This document shows positions 1-5,474 of a DNA stretch of 9,217 nucleotides, piece after piece. The stretch lies in the NCBI GenBank assembly GCA_025928535.1, contig JAICJJ010000075.1, forward strand, positions 1-9,217, read 5' to 3'. The position numbers and the translations under genes are program-made. This stretch comes from Thermomicrobiales bacterium (GTDB lineage: Bacteria; Chloroflexota; Chloroflexia; Thermomicrobiales; UBA6265). Positions within the stretch are counted from its first letter, which is position 1, and each line of letters starts with the position of its first letter. Under the pieces are notes generated by a model, which was not told where the DNA came from, did no database searches, and was given only the letters and a program-made list of their open reading frames with translations.

Positions 1-306
1 CCGTCGGACTTTTGCCGCAGCCGCTACGGACGACCTGGTGAGTGACCGGCCGAGCCATGGGCGGACGCGGCGCGTGACTGAATGGTCGAGCGTTGACGGA
101 GGCGGTTCGCTTTCCTGCGACATCGCTCGCTGCGACGATGCAGATGGCGCGGGGCGTCGTATCCGGTCGACCACCCCTGGCGAGGTGAGGCGCGACGCCA
201 GATTGGCGCCGAACCGCGAGCCAACGGTCGTGGGCGAAACCGCCACGACGCCAAACACGACTGTTGGCGGAGGCCGCAGATCGGGCGGGGCAGCCGGCAT
301 CGTGAC
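1..306. other. Region without a confident gene
   Basis: All three plus frames and the minus frames were read here. One minus frame, in phase with the gene that ends at 307, stays open from its stop codon to the left edge of the window, and contains an ATG at 298-300 only 6 bases after that stop. Its protein is rich in Ser, Pro and Arg, its third-position GC is clearly lower than in the real genes here, and there is only a weak AGG as ribosome site, so I do not call it a gene. Two plus frames end at stops at 39-41 and 43-45, so the tail of an upstream plus-strand gene is possible but cannot be identified. An imperfect hairpin lies at 249-269. Confidence 0.5.
249..269 (-). terminator. Possible weak terminator hairpin after the NTF2-like gene
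   Basis: The arms CGCCAAACA (249-257) and TGTTGGCG (262-269) pair over 8 bp with one bulged A and a 4-base loop. The hairpin lies about 40 bases downstream of the minus-strand stop at 307. No U-tract follows on the minus strand, so termination is a guess from position and structure only. Confidence 0.22.
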
Positions 307-987
307 CTATTTCTGCGTGCGCGGGAATCGCCGCGGCGTCAGCGGCGTCGCTATCGCCGTCGGCGCAAAGGGTGCGAGCCGGACGCCGTCGCCGCGCCCG
401 CGCTCGGCGGGCGCTGGCGTCGGGACGGGCCCGCTCGCGCTGCGGTCGGATTCCGGCGTGGGGACGGCCGTCGCGGTCTCGCGGCCGTCGCTCCATCGCT
501 CGACCACCACCCCGCCGCGCACCCGCAGCGCGTCGATCGTCGTGATTGGCCGTGCGTCGGTTTCGTGGAACGGATCGGTCTGGAGGTAGGCCAGCGCCTG
601 ATCGCCGTCGACGATGACGGCGGCGACATCGAATTGGAGGTTCGGATCGGTCTGCCGCCGCGCCAGCAGATCGGCGATGAGCCCGACCCGATCGCTCGTC
701 TGACCCGCCGCGCCGTGATCGACGAAGGCCGGATCGACCGCAATCTCCAGCGGCGCCGCGTCGCCCGTGGCGAGCACGACATCGATCGCCGCGTAAAACC
801 GATCGACGGCCGAGCGCGTCGCGCTCGCCGCGTTGCTGGCGGCGGTCGGCGCGCGCGGCCGCAAGGCCGTCGCCGCGATGCCGATCTGCAACAGCGCGAG
901 GGCGGTCAGCATGGCGAAGCCGGCGACCACGAGCGCGACCGATGCGCGAAACGCGGGTGTTCGTCGTCCAACCGTCGATGCGATCAT
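307..987 (-). CDS. Membrane-anchored NTF2/SnoaL-like domain protein
   Basis: Predicted 226-residue protein. Residues about 15-40 form one hydrophobic segment rich in Ala, Leu and Val, acting as an N-terminal membrane anchor or uncleaved signal. Residues about 58-169 look like an NTF2/SnoaL fold: a helix beginning VDRFYAAIDVVLATGD, the FVDHG motif at 88-92, a helix around GLIADLLARR, then strands ending VVVERWSDG. The remaining about 55 residues are a Pro/Thr/Ala-rich, probably disordered tail. NTF2-like domains bind or convert small hydrophobic molecules in many contexts, so no reaction can be assigned. An in-frame start 17 codons upstream (1038) is possible, but the ATG at 985-987 has GGAGGA at 996-1001 with an 8-base spacer, and is preferred. 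The gene lies downstream of a broken exported-protein gene on the same strand, with a strong hairpin between them, so it probably has its own promoter; none was found. The fold assignment is moderately secure, the function unknown. Confidence 0.72.
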   Translation of the reverse strand: MIASTVGRRTPAFRASVALVVAGFAMLTALALLQIGIAATALRPRAPTAASNAASATRSAVDRFYAAIDVVLATGDAAPLEIAVDPAFVDHGAAGQTSDRVGLIADLLARRQTDPNLQFDVAAVIVDGDQALAYLQTDPFHETDARPITTIDALRVRGGVVVERWSDGRETATAVPTPESDRSASGPVPTPAPAERGRGDGVRLAPFAPTAIATPLTPRRFPRTQK

Positions 988-995
988 CGCCACGA

Positions 996-1001
996 TCCTC
1001 C
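996..1001 (-). promoter_or_regulatory. Ribosome binding site deciding the start at 987
   Basis: GGAGGA on the minus strand sits 8 bases before the ATG at 985-987. The alternative start at 1038 has no comparable site, so the shorter protein is preferred. Confidence 0.7.
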
Positions 1002-1089
1002 ACGGCGTTCGTTCGGCTCTCCGGTGATGGCGGCGCAATCGAACGCCCGGCGGAGGTCGCCGCGGCGTGCAAGTAAGACTGATTCGGGG

Positions 1090-1123
1090 ATCGGGCGGGC
1101 GCGGTCGTCCGCGCCCGCCCGAT
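1090..1123 (-). terminator. Perfect 15-bp GC hairpin, likely terminator of the Tat-signal gene
   Basis: ATCGGGCGGGCGCGG (1090-1104) and its exact complement (1109-1123) flank a TCGT tetraloop, a 34-base perfect hairpin that can extend by a G-U and a G-C pair. It follows directly after the reconstructed end of the minus-strand Tat-signal gene (last codon 1124-1126), where a terminator would be expected. Neither side has a clear T-run, so this would be a U-tract-poor terminator of the kind reported in GC-rich bacteria. It could equally act as an RNA 3' end stabiliser or block read-through into the NTF2-like gene. Confidence 0.55.
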
Positions 1124-1466
1124 TCGTTGCGGGATGCGGACGCGCGGGGTGACCTGGCCGTTGCTCTCCCAGTACGTCTTCTCGCCGGCCAAATTTTTCA
1201 CAGGCGCTGGCTCGGCCCCTCAATGGTGCAGTCCAATCGATTCGGCCCCCGCGACGCGACCGCCAGTTCCGTCACGACGGCGCGGGAGGCGAGCGGCGCA
1301 TCCAGATCCCCCAGGCGCGGCATGGCGCCGCGGCGCTGGCCGTCTCGTCGTTCCGTACGATCAATGCCGTGACAAGACTCCCCGCCGCGAGGCCCGACGC
1401 TCCACGACGGGAAATCGACCCGCGTTCCAGGGAATCCAGGAAAGGACCGCCCAAACTACTGTTCAC
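1124..1466 (-). pseudogene. Frameshifted gene for a Tat-exported small protein
   Basis: Three successive minus-strand frames read like one protein of about 113 residues. Frame A begins at GTG 1464-1466 and encodes a Tat signal: n-region ending RGSISRRGASGL, a hydrophobic stretch GLAAGSLVTALIV, and an ASAAA cleavage-type site at residues 43-47. Frame B (1323 to stop 1198-1200) gives a protein-like stretch including RAVVTELAVASRGPNRL, with about 85% GC at third positions. Frame C (1201 to about 1124) continues KNLAGEKTYWESNGQVTPR, again with strong third-position GC. Both joins are explained by one missing base each, near 1324-1335 and near 1200-1203. The last frame reaches CGA at 1124-1126, one substitution from a TGA stop, just before the hairpin. 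Start support: AAAGGA at 1473-1478, 6 bases before GTG. The mature part is not recognised. A twice-deleted pseudogene and two assembly errors are both possible. If frame A alone is translated, it gives 64 residues ending at 1272. Confidence 0.5.
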
Positions 1467-1472
1467 GGATGT

Positions 1473-1478
1473 TCCTTT
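1473..1478 (-). promoter_or_regulatory. Ribosome binding site of the Tat-signal gene
   Basis: AAAGGA on the minus strand lies 6 bases before the GTG at 1464-1466. It fixes the start just ahead of the Tat signal and argues against longer upstream extensions of that frame. Confidence 0.5.
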
Positions 1479-1567
1479 CGATCGATACGGCAAGCAGACA
1501 TCTCGCTTATCCACGAGTGCAGGCGAGACCGCGATTTCGTCTGTCTGGCGACGTCCCCTTGTCGAGG

Positions 1568-1594
1568 CAGACGAGCGAAACAGCGGAGTGTTAC
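1568..1594 (-). promoter_or_regulatory. Candidate ECF-type promoter, leftward
   Basis: On the minus strand GTAACAC (1594-1588) is followed after 14 bases by CGTCTG (1573-1568). Counted as GTAAC to CGTC the spacing is 16 bases, within the usual range for ECF promoters, whose -35 elements typically carry an AAC core and whose -10 elements often contain CGTC or GTC. Transcription would start near 1560 and reach the Tat-signal gene start at 1466 after about 95 bases. An identical element faces the other way at 1619-1645. The assignment rests on motif and geometry alone. Confidence 0.42.
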
Positions 1595-1625
1595 AGGGCA
1601 TCCGACCGCGTCGTCTCCGTAACAC
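1588..1625. repeat. Inverted repeat GTGTTAC-N24-GTAACAC
   Basis: The arms at 1588-1594 and 1619-1625 are exact reverse complements, with centres 31 bp apart, about three helical turns. Overlapping shorter arms, CGGAG at 1584-1588 and CTCCG at 1615-1619, also pair. The arms coincide with the -35 parts of the two candidate ECF promoters. They could alternatively be half-sites for a dimeric regulator. Confidence 0.6.
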
Positions 1626-1645
1626 GTTGCCGGCCCCGACGTCTG
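1619..1645 (+). promoter_or_regulatory. Candidate ECF-type autoregulatory promoter, rightward
   Basis: GTAACAC (1619-1625), a 14-base spacer and CGTCTG (1640-1645) repeat exactly the pattern of the leftward element. Transcription would begin near 1651, leaving a leader of about 130 bases before the sigma gene start at 1785. Many ECF sigma operons are transcribed by their own product, which is why I link this site to the adjacent sigma gene. Confidence 0.42.
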
Positions 1646-1718
1646 GTTGGATGCAGGGGCGAGCCGGTCGCGCCGTTCCGTCGCCGGCCGAACTGCCGTT
1701 CTGGCTCCCGCCGAGACG

Positions 1719-1727
1719 TGGGATACT
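1719..1727 (+). promoter_or_regulatory. Possible extended -10 promoter of the sigma operon
   Basis: TGgGATACT fits an extended -10 (TGn plus GATACT, 4 of 6 against TATAAT) and lies about 58 bases before the GTG start at 1785. The expected -35 position (TTCTGG, 1699-1704) matches poorly. It could supply housekeeping-level transcription beside the ECF-type site upstream. Confidence 0.28.
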
Positions 1728-1771
1728 GCGCGGTCACAGCGCGTCCCAAGCGGCTGGATGCCCGAGACGGT

Positions 1772-1777
1772 GAGGAG
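1772..1777 (+). promoter_or_regulatory. Ribosome binding site deciding the sigma factor start
   Basis: GAGGAG is placed 7 bases before GTG 1785-1787. The in-frame ATGs at 1647 and 1758 have no such site, and the sequence they would add does not resemble a sigma factor. Confidence 0.6.
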
Positions 1778-1784
1778 CCGGCGG

Positions 1785-2417
1785 GTGGGGTTGCGACGCG
1801 GCACGTCCACGATCAAGGACGAGGCTCCGGCACAACGCGACCGCCTGCCGGAAGCAGTCGTCAGCGATCTGGTCGCGCGCTCCAAGCGGGGCGACGGCGA
1901 GGCCTTCGGCCAGCTCTACGACCGCTACGGCGCCGAGATTTACGCGTTCGTCGCCGTGCGCCTGTCCGACCGGGAGGCGGCCGAAGACATGACGCAGACG
2001 ATTTTCCTGCGGGCGTTGCGTGGACTGGGGTCGTGCCATGACGACGCCGCGTTCCCCGCATGGCTCTTCGCCATCGCCCGCAACTGCGTCATCGACCATT
2101 ACCGCACGTCGCGGTTTCGCCCGAACGCCTGGCCCGAAACCTTCGAGCCGGAGGACCCGAGTCTCACGCCGGAGGAGATCATCGTGCGGGGCGACGACGT
2201 CCGCACCCTCCGGATGGCGCGGGAGCGTTGCCTTTCCGCCAACGAGCGCGAACTGTTCGATCTGCTGCTGACCGACCTCAACGACAAACAGATCGCCGAA
2301 GTGCTGGGACGAAGTCATGGCGCGATCCGCGTCGCCCATCATCGCCTGATGCGCAAATTGCGGGACTGTTTGCGGCAGTCGGACCGCTCGGCCGAGGCGT
2401 CTCATGACTCCATTTAG
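1785..2417 (+). CDS. ECF-family RNA polymerase sigma factor
   Basis: A 210-residue group 4 (extracytoplasmic function) sigma-70 factor, which directs core RNA polymerase to a small set of promoters. Region 2 spans about residues 26-110, from LVARSKRGDGEAFGQLYDRY through the helix EDMTQTIFLRAL to the diagnostic AFPAWLFAIARNCVIDHYR, which contributes -10 recognition. After an acidic linker (about 118-140), region 4 spans about 141-196, with the helix-turn-helix NDKQIAEVLGRSHGAIRVAHHR that reads the -35 element. There is no C-terminal extension and no region 3. The GTG start is chosen for its ribosome site; starts at 1758 or 1647 would add 9 or 46 residues of poor coding quality. The last 14 bases overlap the next gene, indicating translational coupling with a membrane partner, the usual sigma/anti-sigma arrangement. 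Candidate self-recognised promoters lie upstream. The family is certain; subgroup and signal are unknown. Confidence 0.93.
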   Translation: MGLRRGTSTIKDEAPAQRDRLPEAVVSDLVARSKRGDGEAFGQLYDRYGAEIYAFVAVRLSDREAAEDMTQTIFLRALRGLGSCHDDAAFPAWLFAIARNCVIDHYRTSRFRPNAWPETFEPEDPSLTPEEIIVRGDDVRTLRMARERCLSANERELFDLLLTDLNDKQIAEVLGRSHGAIRVAHHRLMRKLRDCLRQSDRSAEASHDSI

Positions 2418-3567
2418 CGCCGACTCCACGGCGGAGACGCTCAGCCGTTGTCGGGAGGCGGCGCAGGCCGGCGCCTCGCCGGAGGATTTGGCGCAACTCG
2501 GCGCGGGACTCGACCCGGATTTGCTGGCCGCCGTTCGGTGGAGTCAGACGAGCGCCCGCGCGGCGCGCCCACAACCCGATCCGGCCTTCGCCGACCGGCT
2601 GCGGCGCGAGTTGGTGCAAGCCGCCAACGCGAACGCGCCGACGCAGCAGACGCCGCATGCCGTTCGCCTCCGGCCTTTTGGGCTTGCCGAGGACTATGCC
2701 GGCGACCCCGCGCTCCCGCCATCACATGCCCTGACGGAGCGTGCCGAGCGGCGACCGCTCCTGGCGCCAACCAGGATCAGGCCATGGCTGGCCATCGTGG
2801 CGGCGCTCGTCCTCCTGGCGCTCGGCGGCGTCCTGTTCGCCCGCCGCCTCGGCATCGCTCCGCCCACCACAGAAATCGCGTCGCCCGGCGCGCCCAGCGT
2901 CGAGACGATGCTCGACACTGCCGTTGATGGCGCGCCGGGCAGTTGGCTGCCGCTCACGGTCGAACGCTGGTCGTTCCAGCAAGGAGGGTCGCTCTCGATC
3001 CCGGCAGTGGACGGCCCGCAATGGCTGACGGCGAAGACGGGGTCCATCGTCGCCACGATCAACGGCATCGGCCAGACTTTGCCTGCCGGGCGGAGCGTGG
3101 TCGTCCCGCCCGGGAAGACCGTTGCGATCCGCAACGCTGGACGAGACCAGGCCGCCGTGCTCCGCGGCATGGCGTCCCTCGGATTCGCGCTGGCGACCTA
3201 CGATCCCAAACTCGTCCAAAAGGCGACCGCGTTTCACACCGAGGCTTCCATGGCGCTGCCGCCCGGCGCTTCGCGCCTCGTGTTCGACCAGTTGACCATT
3301 CCCCCGGGCATGACGATGCTGGCTGAGGCGGCGACCGGGCAAGATTGGTTCGCGATCAGCCAAGGCCAACTCGGGCTAACCCTCATTGGCGACGGACTGC
3401 CGGCTGGCTGGACCTCGGGTCAGGGGCGGGCGCTGACCCCCGCGGACGCCATTCCCGTGCTGGCGCCGGGAACGCAACTGACGATGCACAACATCGGCGA
3501 GGAGCCGTTGGTGTTGCTTCGCCTGCGCCTTCAGCCGGCGTCGGCCGCTACCGCGACCGGCGCGTGA
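2404..3567 (+). CDS. Membrane-tethered double-cupin-like protein, putative anti-sigma factor or sensor
   Basis: 387 residues. The cytoplasmic part (about 1-125) begins with a helical segment ending PQPDPAFADRLRRELVQ, a pattern resembling N-termini of anti-sigma-like proteins encoded after ECF sigma genes in Chloroflexota. It has a single Cys (C16) and no HxxxCxxC zinc motif. One membrane helix lies at about 128-146, flanked by Arg. The outer part carries two cupin-like beta halves, about 183-258 and 285-378. Each ends in a motif-2-like segment, PPGKTVAIRN (235-244) and APGTQLTMHN (354-363). The metal-binding His is replaced by V240 and L359, and no HxH of motif 1 is present, so metal-dependent catalysis looks unlikely. 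ATG 2404 lies inside the end of the sigma gene, so the two are coupled. I infer that the N-terminus binds the sigma factor and the outer domain senses a ligand or envelope state. Domain calls are from sequence pattern only; an enzyme role is not excluded. Confidence 0.75.
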   Translation: MTPFSADSTAETLSRCREAAQAGASPEDLAQLGAGLDPDLLAAVRWSQTSARAARPQPDPAFADRLRRELVQAANANAPTQQTPHAVRLRPFGLAEDYAGDPALPPSHALTERAERRPLLAPTRIRPWLAIVAALVLLALGGVLFARRLGIAPPTTEIASPGAPSVETMLDTAVDGAPGSWLPLTVERWSFQQGGSLSIPAVDGPQWLTAKTGSIVATINGIGQTLPAGRSVVVPPGKTVAIRNAGRDQAAVLRGMASLGFALATYDPKLVQKATAFHTEASMALPPGASRLVFDQLTIPPGMTMLAEAATGQDWFAISQGQLGLTLIGDGLPAGWTSGQGRALTPADAIPVLAPGTQLTMHNIGEEPLVLLRLRLQPASAATATGA

Positions 3568-3616
3568 AAACGCCTCGCACGCTGTGCTGACGGCTCGCCA
3601 AAGGTCAGCGCGGCGA

Positions 3617-3645
3617 TTGCCCGGCACGCGCCTCTCTGTTATGGT
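3617..3645 (+). promoter_or_regulatory. Candidate promoter of the solute-binding protein gene
   Basis: TTGCCC (3617-3622; 4 of 6 to TTGACA), a 17-base spacer and TATGGT (3640-3645; 4 of 6 to TATAAT), with the extended TG at 3637-3638. The predicted start of transcription near 3652 leaves a leader of about 50 bases. Confidence 0.45.
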
Positions 3646-3703
3646 GCTGCCACACTGAAATCGAATTCGGCATGCCGCGGCATTCTGTGGGAAGGACTGA
3701 GCC

Positions 3704-5365
3704 ATGCATCGTCGCCTGCGCTCGCTCGCCGTTCTCGCCGCCCTCGTGTGCCTCGCGCCGTTGGCCGCCAACGGATCGGCCATGACGCCGCAAGCGAGCG
3801 CCGCGCCGCACGTGCTCCGCGTCAATTGGGGTCCCGGCCTGTCGAGCCTCGATCCGCAGTTCAGCCACGAAGGGCAATGGGCCATCTCCGGCGGGCTCGA
3901 TTACGAAGGCCTCACCCGCATCGACGAAGAGTTGCGCGTCGTCCCCGGCGCGGCCACGTCGTGGGAGTTCAGCCCCGACGGCAAGAGGCTCACGTTTCAT
4001 CTGCGCGATGGACTCGTCTACAGCGACGGGGTACCGGTGACCGCCGGCGACTTTGTCTACGCCGCCGAGCGGCTGTGCAGCCCCGAGGTGAACACCGCCT
4101 CGTCGGACCTCCTGTTCGACGTGATCGGCTGCAAGGATCTGTTCAACGCGGGCGGCGATGCCGCCGCCGAGGCCGCGGCGAGAGCCACATTCGGCGTGCA
4201 TGCCCGGGACGAGCGAACCGTCGAATACCAGTTCGTCCGGCCCGCTCCATACTTTGTCGTCCAGGCCGCGGTGGAGGCCGCCATCCCGCTGCGGAAGGCG
4301 TTGGTCGATGCGGGCGGTTCCAAATGGTGGGCCAATCCAGCCACCCGCATCGGCAATGGGCCGTTTCGCCTGGCGGAGTACCCGGCCGACGGACCGAACC
4401 CGCGACTGCGGTATGTCCGCAACGAGCGCTACTGGGGCGACCGCGCCAAGCTGGACGAGATCCAGTTCCTCTTCATCGACTACGGCGAGCCGGAGATCGC
4501 GGCCTACCGCCGCGGCGACGTCGACGCCGTCTCCCTCAATCACGATGACATCCCGGGCCTGGAGGCGGATCCGGTCTTGAGCCGGCAACTCGTCACGATC
4601 CGCGATGCGGGAACGGTCTATTTCGCGTTCAACCTGAACCGGGAGCCATTCCAGGACAAGCAGGTGCGGGAAGCCTTCGCCTATGCGTTTGACCGTGACG
4701 CGTATTGCCGGCAACTCCTGTACGGCGTCGCGTGCGACCCGACGCTCAGTCTGATCCCGCCGGGGATGCCCGGCGCCATCGAAACCGCTGCCTACGCCTT
4801 CGACCCCTTGAAAGCGCGACAGGCGCTGGCCGCTTCGTCGTATGGCGGACCGGAGCGTCTGCCGCAAATCACCTGGTACGTAGATAAAGACGACCAGGGG
4901 GATGTGCGGGAAGCGAGGTGGCTCTTCGAGCAGTTCCGGCAGGTGCTCGGCGTCGAGTTGAAACTGGTCTTCCTCCCGGGGGACGAACTCGACGCGCTGT
5001 ACAACGACCCTGCCACCTTGCCGCAATTCTACTGGGACGTCTGGTACGCTGCGCCTGACCCGCAGGGATGGTTCGACAACTGGCGCTGCGACTTCACGAT
5101 CAATGATCACGGCTTTTGCGACCCGGCCATCGACGCGCTGATCGCAGGCGCCAACGCTGACCTCGATCCGGCGCGGCGCATCACGCGCTTCGAGGAAGCC
5201 CAGCGCCGGCTGGTGGCCGATGTTCCCGCCATCTGGGTGTACAACGCGGGCAGCCCGTGGCTGGTCAAGCCGTTTGTGGTGGGCTATGCGCCGACGACCC
5301 AGGTGAATGGCGGTTGGCCGGGATGGATGACGCCGCTGACGGTCGACGTCAAGCGGCCGACCTGA
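3704..5365 (+). CDS. Secreted ABC-transporter solute-binding protein, family 5 (peptide/nickel type)
   Basis: 553 residues, normal for SBP_bac_5 proteins, which capture oligopeptides, nickel, sugars or similar ligands outside the membrane for an ABC importer. Residues 1-33 are a Sec-type signal (MHRRLRS, hydrophobic LAVLAALVCLAPLAA, cleavage after about ASA). C16 lies in the hydrophobic core without a good lipobox, so lipid anchoring is doubtful. Family hallmarks: LDPQFSHEG near 49, FHLRDGLVYSDGVPVTAGDFVYA (98-120), GNGPFRL (217-223), VREAFAYAFDRDAYC (321-335). The mature protein has exactly six Cys in three near pairs (125/143, 335/344, 462/472), consistent with disulfides and an extracytoplasmic place. 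The start is supported by GGGAAGGA (3689-3696) 7 bases before ATG. No permease or ATPase gene is adjacent, as the sigma operon lies upstream and an opposing operon downstream, so it must use a transporter encoded elsewhere or act only as a receptor. Ligand unknown. Confidence 0.92.
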   Translation: MHRRLRSLAVLAALVCLAPLAANGSAMTPQASAAPHVLRVNWGPGLSSLDPQFSHEGQWAISGGLDYEGLTRIDEELRVVPGAATSWEFSPDGKRLTFHLRDGLVYSDGVPVTAGDFVYAAERLCSPEVNTASSDLLFDVIGCKDLFNAGGDAAAEAAARATFGVHARDERTVEYQFVRPAPYFVVQAAVEAAIPLRKALVDAGGSKWWANPATRIGNGPFRLAEYPADGPNPRLRYVRNERYWGDRAKLDEIQFLFIDYGEPEIAAYRRGDVDAVSLNHDDIPGLEADPVLSRQLVTIRDAGTVYFAFNLNREPFQDKQVREAFAYAFDRDAYCRQLLYGVACDPTLSLIPPGMPGAIETAAYAFDPLKARQALAASSYGGPERLPQITWYVDKDDQGDVREARWLFEQFRQVLGVELKLVFLPGDELDALYNDPATLPQFYWDVWYAAPDPQGWFDNWRCDFTINDHGFCDPAIDALIAGANADLDPARRITRFEEAQRRLVADVPAIWVYNAGSPWLVKPFVVGYAPTTQVNGGWPGWMTPLTVDVKRPT

Positions 5366-5399
5366 GCCCTGAGCCGCGCGGCGCCGGCGTGGCGGCAGG

Positions 5400-5440
5400 T
5401 CGCCTCGAGGCCTTCCAATGAGGCGATTGCCACCTCGCCT
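5400..5440. terminator. Possible bidirectional terminator with alternative hairpins
   Basis: TCGCCTC (5400-5406) pairs with GAGGCGA (5420-5426) over 7 bp, and AGGCGA (5421-5426) can instead pair with TCGCCT (5435-5440) over 6 bp. The site lies between the convergent solute-binding protein and oxidoreductase genes, where a shared terminator is expected. There is no T-run on either strand, so this is tentative. Confidence 0.3.
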
Positions 5441-5474
5441 GGTTGCTGCCGTCACACCAGGTCCGTGCCGCGAT

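Noticed and set aside
38..589. Long plus-strand open frame opposite the NTF2-like gene
   Set aside because: It is antisense to a well-supported gene for half its length, rich in Arg, Gly and Ser, and has no ribosome site or family features.
1195..1203. Programmed -1 frameshifting at the stop and A-run of the Tat-signal gene
   Set aside because: The A-run follows the TGA and does not precede it, and no slippery heptamer lies before the stop. A lost base is simpler.
1325..1336. 12-bp palindrome GCGCCGCGGCGC
   Set aside because: It falls inside the disrupted coding segment and is expected often in such GC-rich codons.
1134..1773. Overlapping plus-strand open frames between the hairpin and the sigma gene
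   Set aside because: Low-complexity Arg/Pro/Ser-rich products without starts; the minus strand of 1124-1466 gives much better coding signal, and the rest is promoter region.
1463..1885. Minus-strand open frame across the promoter region and the start of the sigma gene
   Set aside because: It runs antisense into the sigma factor and across both promoter motifs, with no ribosome site and no protein-like pattern.
3605..5455. 616-codon open frame antisense to the solute-binding protein gene
   Set aside because: Such antisense frames arise from GC-biased codon use. The protein has Arg/Val-rich composition and no domain, while the plus strand encodes a clear family 5 binding protein.
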